From contig CAZUDO010000079.1 of assembly GCA_964618895.1 (NCBI GenBank), forward strand, positions 23,694 to 87,693: 64,000 bases of DNA. Reading direction: 5' to 3'. Positions 7,621 through 16,377 of this stretch are shown here, piece by piece. The notes below the pieces were generated by a model. It saw only the letters and a list, made by a program, of their open reading frames with translations, searched no databases and was not told the DNA's origin. A program made the translations under genes and the position numbers. The stretch is from CAZUDO01 sp964618895 (GTDB lineage: Bacteria; Desulfobacterota; Binatia; DP-6). Each line of letters begins with the position of its first letter. Positions within the stretch are counted from its first letter, which is position 1.

Positions 7621-9981
7621 CTACATGCAGCTGGCCCGCGGGTCGCAGCCCTCGGGGCAGCTCTCGGGCACGATACCCGACGGCATCCACCACTGATCCA
7701 TGCAGCAGCGCAGCCGGTGCGCCAGCTTGCCGAGGCGCAGCGTGCTGGTGGCGTTGTTCATGGCGTCGCCGTCGACCAGGTCGGTCTCGTCGGGATCACG
7801 CAGCAGGTCGGTGATCTTCAGGTTGAGGCCGTTGTTGCTCTGGTAGAGCTTCACCAGGCGCCGCCCGCAGGTGCAGGCGAGCTTGTCGGCGGGCGCATCG
7901 ACACACGTGCCCCACTGGCCGTAGCCGCACTCGGCGTCGGTCTCACAGGGGAGACTCGCGGCCTTGGAACAGGTCCGGCACACGGCGCGGCAGTCGCTGT
8001 CCTCCGTGCACGACGTGGTGGGCGTGTTCGAGCACCACTTCCGGTCCTGGAAGACGCACACGCTGGTATCGCCCGGGCTGACGCGGCAGTCGTCGTCGTC
8101 GACGCACGGCTTCGACCCCGGGACGGCACACACGCCGGCCGCGGAGCAGAGTTCGCCCAGCCCCGCGTTGCAGCCGGCGTCGCTCGCGCACGGCGTCGCG
8201 GTCGGGGTGCTGCACTGTCCCACCTGGCCGCCGCGCATGAGCAGGTAGCGGGCCTGCGTGCCGAACAGGCTCCGGATGTCCGTGCCACACATGGCGTTGC
8301 GGACCGGTGGGGGATTCGACGCCTCGAGATACGGGCGCAGGTCCTTCCCCATCGTTTCTGGCGGCGGGGCGACGCCGGCGTACGACAGGACGGTGGTCAG
8401 GACATCGACGCTGTGCGCCAGGTCATCGTCGATCTTCCAGCGTCCGCCCGGGGGTGTCTCGTGACGGGGGTCGTACACGATCAGCGCCGTCCGGTAGCCG
8501 TTCTCGGTGAAGCGCTTCTTCGAGCGCGGGAGATACCCCCCGTTGTCGGTAAGGAACAGGATGACGGTGTTGGCTGCGAGCGGGGTCGGTCCCGCCGGCC
8601 CCTCGACCACATGGTTGGTGAGGAATTTGCGGATGCGGCCGACCGAGTTGTCGAGCCACAGCACGTTGCCGTACGAGCCCTGCATCTTCGATTTCTTCTC
8701 CGCACCGCGGAGGGGTGCCGCGTAGGCGGGCGCGCCGAACGGGAAGCGGGGTCCGAGCACGGACACCACCCCGGGGGCAGGCGACGTGCACAGATGGCCG
8801 AAGAGGAAGTCCTTGCAGTAGCTCTGATCGATCGGGCCGTTCAGATGCGGCCGGTGCTCGAGGACCTCCTCGGGCGCGGCCGGCGTATGCGGCAGGTGGG
8901 GAACGAACCAGGTAAAGAACTTCTTCGGGAGGTAGTCCTTGCCGTCGGTTCCCCGTGCCACGATGTCGTCGAGGAAGGTGTCGATGTCCCCCGTGCTGGG
9001 GGCCCGGTCCTTGCCCAGTAGCGGGAGGATGTCCTCGCCGCAGAGCGGCGCGCTGGCGCAGGCCGGATTGTTGGTGTCGCTGGGGTCCGGGCACGCCGTG
9101 GGATCGAACTGGCACTCGGTCGGGCCGATCGATTCCCAGGTGCGCTTGTCGCAGCGGCCGCACGAGGTGCGGCCGATGTTGTGCGACGTGCGGGCCGCGT
9201 CGAAGCCCACGCTCGAGCCCTTGCCCGCCCGGTAGGTACAGTAGCCCGGGCCCGCTGAGTTGATGAGCTGCGCGATCGTAGGCGCACTCGCGCCGACCAC
9301 GTCGGTGCTGTCGCGCGCGCCGGGCGGCCCGCAACCCGGGCCCGAGCAGCCACCCTGCGGAGGCAGGCGACCGGTGATGATCGTATCGAGCGAGGGGAAG
9401 CACCAGTTGGCCGAGTTGTGGGCGACGGGGAACACCTTGCCGTTCATGGCCAGGCTGTCGAGCGTCGGCGTATAGGGCGCCGGGACGGGCGTGCCCAACA
9501 CGTCGCTCCGGCAGGTGCCCGAGAACCCGTACTGGCACGCCGCCTGGTCGTCCGAGGTGATGACAACCACGTTGGGCAGCTCGTTCAGCGGGTCCGTCAC
9601 CGGCACACAGGTGCCGAGGCACTGCCCATCGGGCGGGCACGGGTTCCCCTTCGGACAGAACGTGCCGGGTGCGCAGGTGGCGATCGTGCACACGCCGTCG
9701 GGGGGGCACGGATTCCCGCCCGGGCACACGCCGATACTCGGCAGGGCGACGTTGCTGCAGCAACTGGGTTTGGTGGGCAAGTGGGCCGCCGAGTAGAACG
9801 TGGACGGCTCTTCGCACCCGCTCAGGTTCCAGGCGCCGAGGCGGGCCGCGGCGTCACGCGCCGGGAGGGCGAGCATCAGGCCGACCAGTGTCAGCGCCGC
9901 GCCGATCCAGGCGTGCGCGTCCGTGCACCGGCGCGGACGGCGCCGGTCCGACGCAACAGACACCACGACACGGACCTGCAT
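7621..9981 (-). CDS. Large exported sulfatase-family protein with Cys-rich segments
   Basis: A 786-aa protein with a signal/membrane segment at about 24-42 and strong upstream GGAGAGG. The alkaline phosphatase/sulfatase fold is shown by VVVITSDDQ (Asp144-Asp145, metal ligands), the nucleophile region NWCFPSLDTIITGR with Cys194, and LFLTDNGGY near the middle. The normal CxPxR recognition motif for formylglycine formation here reads CFPSL, so the Arg is Leu. Two Cys-rich stretches (residues 56-125, with repeated CPPDG, and the C-terminal 150 residues) are unusual additions and probably disulfide-bonded. It converges on the cytochrome gene with only 3 nt between stops. Confidence 0.88.
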   Translation of the reverse strand: MQVRVVVSVASDRRRPRRCTDAHAWIGAALTLVGLMLALPARDAAARLGAWNLSGCEEPSTFYSAAHLPTKPSCCSNVALPSIGVCPGGNPCPPDGVCTIATCAPGTFCPKGNPCPPDGQCLGTCVPVTDPLNELPNVVVITSDDQAACQYGFSGTCRSDVLGTPVPAPYTPTLDSLAMNGKVFPVAHNSANWCFPSLDTIITGRLPPQGGCSGPGCGPPGARDSTDVVGASAPTIAQLINSAGPGYCTYRAGKGSSVGFDAARTSHNIGRTSCGRCDKRTWESIGPTECQFDPTACPDPSDTNNPACASAPLCGEDILPLLGKDRAPSTGDIDTFLDDIVARGTDGKDYLPKKFFTWFVPHLPHTPAAPEEVLEHRPHLNGPIDQSYCKDFLFGHLCTSPAPGVVSVLGPRFPFGAPAYAAPLRGAEKKSKMQGSYGNVLWLDNSVGRIRKFLTNHVVEGPAGPTPLAANTVILFLTDNGGYLPRSKKRFTENGYRTALIVYDPRHETPPGGRWKIDDDLAHSVDVLTTVLSYAGVAPPPETMGKDLRPYLEASNPPPVRNAMCGTDIRSLFGTQARYLLMRGGQVGQCSTPTATPCASDAGCNAGLGELCSAAGVCAVPGSKPCVDDDDCRVSPGDTSVCVFQDRKWCSNTPTTSCTEDSDCRAVCRTCSKAASLPCETDAECGYGQWGTCVDAPADKLACTCGRRLVKLYQSNNGLNLKITDLLRDPDETDLVDGDAMNNATSTLRLGKLAHRLRCCMDQWWMPSGIVPESCPEGCDPRASCM

Positions 9982-10154
9982 CAGACCCCTCTCCAGGCCA
10001 GGTGAGTCCCTGGCCCTGCCCGGGGTACGTCAGTCCCTGCTGTACTGTCAAGGAATTTTTTCGAAAAACGGCCCGTTCGTCGCATCTTCATCGTGCGATT
10101 CTGCAAGATGAGTGAATGTGGCTCGACGCGTCGAGGGATATCCCCCACCGAACT
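9982..10154. promoter_or_regulatory. Sulfatase upstream region with possible promoter
   Basis: On the minus strand a consensus -35 TTGACA lies at 10051-10046, about 65 nt upstream of the sulfatase start. The best -10 at 17-nt spacing is only GTACCC, so the call is tentative. An AT-rich palindromic stretch, TTTTTTCGAAAAA, at 10056-10068 is the only such sequence nearby. Confidence 0.35.
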
Positions 10155-10400
10155 CAACAGGAGATCGAGGGTCGCGACGCGCTCCGCCACCCGGATGGGA
10201 TGGTTGAACTTGTGCGGCAGCAGGACCACGCCGTAGCCGATGTGGTGCTCGACTTCCCACACCGTGTCGAAGCCGAGGCGGTCGGCGAGGACGATCTGCT
10301 CGAGGGCCTCGTGGTAGCAGCGGTACTCGCTGCGTTCGTCGTGCGGCTTCGGCATCTGGAGCTCGTAGAGGAGGTCGAACTTCCGCTGCGGGGCGCAAGA
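10155..10400 (-). pseudogene. Remnant of a luciferase-like monooxygenase (LLM family)
   Basis: Reading leftward, the frame gives KFDLLYELQMPKPHDER, then YHEALEQIVLADRLGFDTVW, EVEHH and directly IGYGVVLLPHKFNHPIRVAE, RVATLDLL. This is the N-terminus of an FMN/F420-type luciferase-like monooxygenase. About 25-30 residues normally found between EVEHH and GYGVVLLP are deleted. No start codon precedes the match, and similarity stops at about 10155 before the Ser-Gly-Gly-Arg segment. It is a dead fragment rather than a short gene. Confidence 0.7.
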
Positions 10401-10530
10401 GCGGGGCCTCTTTCAGCGCTCGCCGGCGCGAGCGGACGGGCGCTATCGATGCGACTACTTCTCGGCACCGAGCTCAGAAGTCGCGCGCGTGCGCCGCTGC
10501 CGGGACCGCCCCGCGTGCTATGCTGCGCGG

Positions 10531-12012
10531 GTGCGTCGGTGGATGGGGTGGCTGGCCGTGCTGGCGGCGCTGGTGGCGTGTCGGGTCCTGCTGCCCGAGC
10601 GCTACGCCGTGAATGCGCCGTTCCGGAACCTCATCTGGGGCGGGGGGATCGACGCCGCGCCGCCGGAGGTGTTCGACCGCCGCGTGCGTGCCGCGCCCGG
10701 CTTCGCGGTGACCCTCTACGCCGCCGACGTGCCCGGGGCGCGGCTCCTGCGCGTCACGTCGGCCGGCGACCTGCTGGTGTCGATGCCGCGTGCGGGGCGG
10801 GTCCTGCTCCTGGAGCGCGATGCCGACGGCGATGGCCGCCCGGACGGCCGCCGCACGCTGGTCGACGGGCTCAACCGTCCACACGGGATCGACGAGCACG
10901 GCGGCTGGCTCTACGTCGCCGAGACCGACGCCATCGGTCGCATCCGGTTCGATGCCGCGCGTCGTACGACCGCCGGTCCCTTCGAGCGCGTCGTGACCGG
11001 TCTGCCCGGGGGCGGCAATCACTGGACCCGCACGCTGCGCGTTGGACCGGACCGCCGCCTCTACGTCTCCATCGGGTCGAGCTGCAACGTATGCGTCGAA
11101 GACGATCGGCGTCGCGCCGCCATCGTGCGCTACGGGCTCGACGGCGGTGGCGAGGACATGGTCGCCACCGGGCTCCGGAACGCGGTCGGCTTCGACTGGC
11201 GGCCCGCCACCGGTGAGCTGTACGCCACCGACAACGGCCGCGATCTCCTCGGCGACGACTTCCCGCCCTGCGAGCTGAACCGCGTGCAGGTGGGCGGCTT
11301 CTATGGCTGGCCGTTCGCCAACGGGGACCGGATCGCCGATCCCGACCTGGGTGCCGGGCACGCGGCGGAGATCGCGGCCAGCCTCCCGCCGGTGCACGGC
11401 TTCCGTGCCCACAACGCCCCGCTCGGCATGACGTTCGTGCGCGGGGAGCGGGTGCCGTCCGCGTATCGCGACGCGGCGTTGGTGGCGCTCCACGGCTCGT
11501 GGAATCGCACCCGCAAGGACGGCTACAAAGTCGTGTCGCTCCACTGGGGCCCCGGCGGCGTCGTAGAAGAGCGCGACTTCCTGACCGGCTTCCTCGAGGG
11601 TGAAGACGTGATCGGTCGCCCGGTCGACGTCGTCGAGGCACCGGATGGGGCCTTCTACGTTTCCGACGACTACGCTGGCGCGATCTACCGCGTCGCGTAC
11701 GGCGCGGAGGGTGGAGCGGCGGCCCCGCGCTCGCCGCTCCCGCCGGGGCCGCGTGCCACCCCGGGTGCCGGCGAGCGCGCCGGCGCCCGGGCCCGCGGCC
11801 AGGCCCTCTACGATCGGTTCGCCTGCGCCGGCTGTCACGACCCGTCGGTGGCGGCGCCGGGGATGCGCGCGCCACCCCTGGCGCACCTCGGGCAGCGCTA
11901 CACCCTGGCCTCCCTGGCGGAGTTCCTCGCCGCGCCGCCGCCGCCCATGCCGGCGTTCCCGCTGTCGGCCGCGGAGCGGCGCGATCTGGCCATCTACCTG
12001 CTGGCGGATTGA
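10531..12012 (+). CDS. PQQ-type sugar/sorbosone dehydrogenase fused to cytochrome c
   Basis: From GTG 10531 this is a 493-aa exported protein with an N-terminal hydrophobic segment ending near VACRVLL. ATG 10543 is an alternative start. Residues about 40-390 form the six-bladed propeller of the soluble glucose/L-sorbosone dehydrogenase family (LNRPHGI, GLRNAVGFDWRPATGELYAT, GEDVIGRPVDVVEAPDGAFY). A C-terminal monohaem cytochrome has CAGCH at 432-436 and a likely Met ligand in PPPMPAF. Electrons from a periplasmic alcohol or aldose would pass straight to the haem. The sugar substrate is not determinable. Confidence 0.88.
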   Translation: MRRWMGWLAVLAALVACRVLLPERYAVNAPFRNLIWGGGIDAAPPEVFDRRVRAAPGFAVTLYAADVPGARLLRVTSAGDLLVSMPRAGRVLLLERDADGDGRPDGRRTLVDGLNRPHGIDEHGGWLYVAETDAIGRIRFDAARRTTAGPFERVVTGLPGGGNHWTRTLRVGPDRRLYVSIGSSCNVCVEDDRRRAAIVRYGLDGGGEDMVATGLRNAVGFDWRPATGELYATDNGRDLLGDDFPPCELNRVQVGGFYGWPFANGDRIADPDLGAGHAAEIAASLPPVHGFRAHNAPLGMTFVRGERVPSAYRDAALVALHGSWNRTRKDGYKVVSLHWGPGGVVEERDFLTGFLEGEDVIGRPVDVVEAPDGAFYVSDDYAGAIYRVAYGAEGGAAAPRSPLPPGPRATPGAGERAGARARGQALYDRFACAGCHDPSVAAPGMRAPPLAHLGQRYTLASLAEFLAAPPPPMPAFPLSAAERRDLAIYLLAD

Positions 12013-12043
12013 CGCTCCTCGTCGACGCGGCTATCGCTCGCGC

Positions 12044-13270
12044 GTGATCTCGGTCGGCGAGGCCCTGGCTCAGGTGTGCGCCGCGACCCCGGTGCTCGGG
12101 GGCGAGCGCGTGGCGCTCGCCGCGGCGCTCGGGCGGGTGGCGGCCGAAGACGTGGTGGCGACCCGTGCGGTGCCGAACGCCCCCAACTCGGCCATGGACG
12201 GCTACGCCGTGCGCCAGGCCGACGTGGCGAGCGCACCAACGCGCCTGCGCGTGCTGGCGGTCGAGCCGGCAGGAACCGTGACCGCGACAGCCGTCGAGAC
12301 GGGCACGGCCGTCAAGCTGTTCACCGGCTCGGTGATCCCCCCCGGGGCAGACAGCGTGGTGCGGATCGAGGACACCGACGCCCAGGACGGCGGCGTCGTC
12401 GTGCAGCGCCCGGTCGCCCGCGGCGCCAACGTGCGCGGCGTCGGGGAGGACATCCGGCCGGGGCAGGTGGTGGTCGAGTGCGGCACGCTGCTCGGTCCCG
12501 CGGACCTGGGCGTGCTTGCCTCGGTCGGGCGTGCGACCGTGGTCGTCCACCAGCGGCCGCGGGTGGCCATCCTCTCCACTGGCACCGAGCTGGTCGAGGT
12601 GGACGAGGAGCCGGCGGCCGGACAGGTGGTCAACTCGAACGCCTACACGCTCGCCGCCGCCGTGCGCGAGGCGGGGGCCGAGGCCGTCGTCCTGCCGATC
12701 GTGCGCGACCGGCCCGAGGACATCCGCGCGCTCTTCGTCGAGGCGTTGCGGACCGACGTGGTCCTGTCGAGCGGCGGGGTCTCGGTCGGCGATCTCGATT
12801 ACGTGAAGGAGGCGCTCGACGCCGTGCACGTCGAGCGGCTGTTCTGGAAGGTGGCGCAGAAGCCGGGCAAGCCGCTCACCTTCGGGCGTCTCGACGGCCG
12901 CCTCTTCTTCGGCCTGCCCGGCAACCCCGTGTCGGCGCTGGTGTGCTTCTACCTCTACGTCCGCCCGGCGTTGCGCCGGCTGCAGGGGCACCGGCGCCTG
13001 CATCTGCCGGTGGTGCGCGCGACGCTCACCGGGGCCGTGCGCAAGGCGCCCGGCCTGACGGAGTTCGTCCGCGTGCGCCTAGGGGACGGCGCCGACGGGA
13101 TGATGGCCACGGCCGTGGCGTCGCAGAGCTCGGGGGTGCTCACGTCGCTCGGGGCGGGGGCCGGCCTCTTGATCGGTCCGGCCGACACGGAGGTGTTGGC
13201 GGCGGGACAGGGCTACCCCGTGCTCGTGCTCGCCGAGACCACGCTAGCGCGCGTCGCGCCGCCGTTCTAG
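12044..13270 (+). CDS. moeA: Molybdopterin molybdenumtransferase MoeA
   Basis: A 408-aa protein starting at GTG 12044. It has the MoeA order: NSAMDGYAVR near the N-terminus, LFTGSVIPPGADSVVRIEDT, ILSTGTELVE and the MoaB-like domain ending FGLPGNPVSALVCFYLYVRP. It inserts molybdate into adenylylated molybdopterin to give molybdenum cofactor in the cytoplasm. No other moa/moe gene is near. It starts 31 nt after the PQQ dehydrogenase stop and is followed within 10 nt by a DUF1232 gene, so it is probably part of a loose operon. Confidence 0.95.
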   Translation: MISVGEALAQVCAATPVLGGERVALAAALGRVAAEDVVATRAVPNAPNSAMDGYAVRQADVASAPTRLRVLAVEPAGTVTATAVETGTAVKLFTGSVIPPGADSVVRIEDTDAQDGGVVVQRPVARGANVRGVGEDIRPGQVVVECGTLLGPADLGVLASVGRATVVVHQRPRVAILSTGTELVEVDEEPAAGQVVNSNAYTLAAAVREAGAEAVVLPIVRDRPEDIRALFVEALRTDVVLSSGGVSVGDLDYVKEALDAVHVERLFWKVAQKPGKPLTFGRLDGRLFFGLPGNPVSALVCFYLYVRPALRRLQGHRRLHLPVVRATLTGAVRKAPGLTEFVRVRLGDGADGMMATAVASQSSGVLTSLGAGAGLLIGPADTEVLAAGQGYPVLVLAETTLARVAPPF

Positions 13271-13280
13271 GAAGGGTCCT

Positions 13281-13742
13281 GTGAAAGCCCGATCGACGGA
13301 CGCGGACTTCTACCAGCGGCTCCGCCAGCGCATCGAGCGCTGGCTCGTGACGCGGGGCGGGGCCACGCACCGCGGCGCGGAGCTGGTCCTGCTCGCGCCG
13401 GATCTGTTCCATCTGCTCTGCCGCCTGGCGGCGGAGTCCGCCGTGCCGCTCGCGCTCCGCGCCCAACTGGCTGCGGCCATCGCCTACTTCGTGTTCGCCC
13501 TCGACGTGATTCCCGAGGCGCTCCTCGGGCCGGCCGGCTACGTCGACGACGTGGCCCTGGCGGCGCTGGTGCTGCACGCGGTCGTGAACGGGGCCAGTCC
13601 CGCGATCGTCCGTCGGCACTGGGCGGGCCACGGCGACGTGTTGCAGGTGATCCAGCGCGTCCTCTCGATGGCGGAGGGCCTGATCGGCCGTGGCATGTGG
13701 CAGCGGGTTGCGCGCGTCGTCGGCATGCGGCCCGCAGGGTGA
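13281..13742 (+). CDS. DUF1232 (YkvA-like) membrane-associated protein
   Basis: A 153-aa protein from GTG 13281, preceded by AGGAAGGG. The middle segment AIAYFVFALDVIPEALLGPA followed by GYVDDVALAALVL is the DUF1232 hallmark (Asp-x-Ile-Pro-(Asp/Glu) and Gly-Tyr-x-Asp-Asp). The family function is unknown; the hydrophobic core suggests membrane contact. The stop overlaps the possible GTG start of the acyltransferase downstream. Confidence 0.88.
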   Translation: MKARSTDADFYQRLRQRIERWLVTRGGATHRGAELVLLAPDLFHLLCRLAAESAVPLALRAQLAAAIAYFVFALDVIPEALLGPAGYVDDVALAALVLHAVVNGASPAIVRRHWAGHGDVLQVIQRVLSMAEGLIGRGMWQRVARVVGMRPAG

Positions 13743-13747
13743 ACGCG

Positions 13748-14533
13748 ATGCCGACACGCGAGACGGCCGCGGTGCCCGCGGAGCCCGGGACGACCGTGGC
13801 CGATGCCCCCGCGCTCGCGCCGGGGGGGGGCACGGGCCTCCGGGTCGCCCTGTCGCCGTATCTTTTCCGCGGCATGCTGGTCGGCATGGCGGCGGTGGCT
13901 ATTGGCATCCACCGGACGACCGGGAGCCGGGAGCTGGCGTGGCGTTTCGCCAAGGCGCGCGCTCGCGATCTGGCCGATCTGCTCGGCGTGCGTGTGACGG
14001 TGCAGGGCCGCGAGCGGGTCGCCGCCGCCGGGCCGGTCGTCTTCGCCCCCAACCACCAGAGCCACCTGGACATCCTCGTGCTCCTCGGCCACCTGCCGGG
14101 CGCGACGCGGTTCGCCGCCAAGCGGGAACTCTGGCGGCATGCCGTAGTCGGCGGCGTCCTCGACACCCTCGGCATGGTGCCGGTCGACCGCGACCATCCC
14201 GAGCGGGCGATCGATGCGCTCCGGGGGGCGGCTGCCGCACGCCAGTCGTTCGTGCTCTTCCCCGAGGGCAGCCGGAGTCGCACCGGGGCCCTCCTGCCCT
14301 TCAAGAAGGGCGCCTTCGTGCTCGCCATCGAGAGCGGCCTGCCGATCGTGCCCGTGGTGTGCCGGGGCACGCGCCGGCTCATGCCGCACGGGAGCCGATT
14401 CACCGTCCTGCCCGGTGACGTGGAGATCGTGATCGAGGCCCCGATTCCCACCACCGGCCTCACCTATGCGGATCGCGATCGCCTGGCGGCCGCGGTGCGG
14501 GCCGCGATCGAGCGCCACCATACGGGATCGTAG
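13748..14533 (+). CDS. 1-acyl-sn-glycerol-3-phosphate acyltransferase-like protein (PlsC family)
   Basis: A 261-aa protein; ATG 13748 is preferred, and GTG 13739 overlapping the previous stop is possible. It has acyltransferase block I NHQSHLD (His103 and Asp108 of HX4D), block III FPEGSRSR at 171-178 and the hydrophobic stretch near 38-53. It should transfer an acyl chain from acyl-CoA or ACP to lysophosphatidate-like acceptors at the inner membrane. The length matches short PlsC proteins. Confidence 0.92.
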   Translation: MPTRETAAVPAEPGTTVADAPALAPGGGTGLRVALSPYLFRGMLVGMAAVAIGIHRTTGSRELAWRFAKARARDLADLLGVRVTVQGRERVAAAGPVVFAPNHQSHLDILVLLGHLPGATRFAAKRELWRHAVVGGVLDTLGMVPVDRDHPERAIDALRGAAAARQSFVLFPEGSRSRTGALLPFKKGAFVLAIESGLPIVPVVCRGTRRLMPHGSRFTVLPGDVEIVIEAPIPTTGLTYADRDRLAAAVRAAIERHHTGS

Positions 14534-14541
14534 GAGCGTCG

Positions 14542-15567
14542 ATGATCACCATGCGCGCCGCCTGTGCCCGGGCCCCCGGCATCATCGAGCTGGACGAAGT
14601 GCCGCGGCCGATGGCGGGCCCCGGAGAGGTCGTCGTCCGGGTCCGCAACTGCGGCATCTGCGGCTCCGATCTGCACTGGTACCACGACCAGATGATGGTG
14701 CCGACGGTGTGCCCCGGGCACGAGATCGCGGGCGAGGTGGCCGAAGTGGGGGCCGGCGTGACCACGCTCGCGCCCGGCGACGCCGTCGCCGTCGAGGGCA
14801 TCGCCTCGTGCGGCGCGTGCCGCTACTGCCTGGCCGGCGACTATCACTACTGCCCGCGGATCGGCCTGCTCGGGATCACCATCCCGGGCGGGTTCGCGGA
14901 GTATGTCGCGGTGCTGGCGCGGCACTGCTTCCGCGTGCCGGCCGGCGTCGACTTCGCGACCGCGGCGCTGAGCGAGCCGCTCGGCGTGGCGGTGCATGCC
15001 GTTCGCATCGCCGGCCTCCGCATCGGCCAGCGGGTGCTGGTTCTCGGCGCCGGGACGATCGGGCTCATGGCGGTGCTGGCGGCGCGCGCGGGCGGGGCCG
15101 GCGAGGTGCTCGTCACCGCCCGGCGTCCGCAGCAGCGGGTGGCGGCGCTGGCGCTGGGGGCCGATCGCGTCGTGGACGAGGGGGGGGAGATCCCCGGCGA
15201 CGTGCTGTCGGCGCCGATCGATCTGGTCATCGAGACGGTCGGCGGCGCCGCCGACACGCTCGACACCGCCGTCGCCGCCTGCCGTCCGGGCGGGACGGTG
15301 TGCGTGCTCGGCGTGTTCACCCGGGCGCCGCAGTTCCCCGCGCTGCTGGTGCTGGCGCGCGAGCTGCGCATCCTGGGGTCGTTCGTCTACAACCGTGCCG
15401 GCGCGCAGGCCGACTTCGAGGTGGTGCAGGATCTGCTCGCCCGCCATGGCGCGCATCTGGCCCGCACGGTCATCACCCACCGCGTCCCGCTCGCCGACAT
15501 CGCCGCCGGCTTCCGGACCGCGGCCGACAAGACGACCGGCTCGATCAAAGTCACGATCGAGACGTAG
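14542..15567 (+). CDS. Zinc-dependent alcohol/sorbitol-type dehydrogenase (MDR family)
   Basis: A 341-aa medium-chain dehydrogenase. It shows the catalytic zinc site (CGICGSDLHWYH and GHEIAGEV), the four-Cys structural zinc loop (CGACRYCLAGDYHYC) and the Rossmann motif GAGTIGLMAVL, as in threonine, sorbitol and butanediol dehydrogenases. It should oxidise a secondary alcohol with NAD(P). It follows the acyltransferase by 8 nt and precedes a hydratase by 10 nt, so a short catabolic operon is likely. Confidence 0.92.
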   Translation: MITMRAACARAPGIIELDEVPRPMAGPGEVVVRVRNCGICGSDLHWYHDQMMVPTVCPGHEIAGEVAEVGAGVTTLAPGDAVAVEGIASCGACRYCLAGDYHYCPRIGLLGITIPGGFAEYVAVLARHCFRVPAGVDFATAALSEPLGVAVHAVRIAGLRIGQRVLVLGAGTIGLMAVLAARAGGAGEVLVTARRPQQRVAALALGADRVVDEGGEIPGDVLSAPIDLVIETVGGAADTLDTAVAACRPGGTVCVLGVFTRAPQFPALLVLARELRILGSFVYNRAGAQADFEVVQDLLARHGAHLARTVITHRVPLADIAAGFRTAADKTTGSIKVTIET

Positions 15568-15577
15568 GACAAACCCG

Positions 15578-16279
15578 ATGATGCGACCCGTCCTCGACCC
15601 GCGCGCGCGGCGCGGGATGGAGACCCAGCTCGCCCACTGGCGGGCGCTGCTCGCGCGCGGCGTCCCGCGCATCGGCTGGAAGATCGGCATCAACGATGCC
15701 CGCATGCAACGGCGATTCGGCATCGAGGCACCGATCGTGGGGCACCTCACCTGTGCGACGGCCCTCGCGCTCGGCGCCGAGCACTCGCTCGCCGGCGGCA
15801 CGCGGGTCGGCGTCGAGCCGGAGATCGCCATCCACATGGGACGCGACGTGCCGGCGGGCGCTGCCCGGGCGGATGTGGAGACTGCCATCATCGGGCTCGG
15901 CGCCGCGCTCGAGGTGATCGACCTCCACGGTCCGCTCGACGACCTCGAGTACGCCGTGGCCGCCAACAGCTTCCATCGCGCGGTGATGATCGGCACCACC
16001 AATCCGCTGCATGCACGCGGGGTGATCGGCGACGCGGTGCTGCGCTTCGAGCACAATGGGGCGGAGCTGGCGAACGTCCCTGCGGCCTCCGCCGCCGCCG
16101 ATCTGCCGGCGCTGGTGGCGCTGGTGGCCGACACGCTGGCGGCGTTCGGCGAGGGGGTACGCGCGGGCGACTGGATCATCTCCGGTGCGTTGGCGGCGCC
16201 GGTGTGGGTCGAGCCGGGAGATGTCGTGACCATCGATCTCGGGCCACTCGGCGCCCTCGATCTTGCCTGCGGCGCGTGA
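15578..16279 (+). CDS. 2-keto-4-pentenoate hydratase / FAH-fold protein
   Basis: A 233-aa protein from ATG 15578 (a second ATG follows at once). The features GWKIGI near residue 30, GVEPEIAIHMGRDV with the metal-binding Glu-x-Glu, and LGAALEVIDLHGPLDDLEYA are those of the MhpD/HpcG branch of the fumarylacetoacetate hydrolase superfamily. Such enzymes hydrate 2-oxopent-4-enoates in aromatic meta-cleavage or decarboxylate related oxo-acids, using Mg. No other meta-cleavage gene is present, so the substrate is open. Confidence 0.87.
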   Translation: MMRPVLDPRARRGMETQLAHWRALLARGVPRIGWKIGINDARMQRRFGIEAPIVGHLTCATALALGAEHSLAGGTRVGVEPEIAIHMGRDVPAGAARADVETAIIGLGAALEVIDLHGPLDDLEYAVAANSFHRAVMIGTTNPLHARGVIGDAVLRFEHNGAELANVPAASAAADLPALVALVADTLAAFGEGVRAGDWIISGALAAPVWVEPGDVVTIDLGPLGALDLACGA

Positions 16280-16377
16280 TGCGACCGCGCATCTGCCATG
16301 CGGCGCGTCCGGGGTCCGTGCTCGCGCGTGAATGTACGGTCCGTTATGGTGAGACTCAACCGCGTTCCTCCCTGCCC

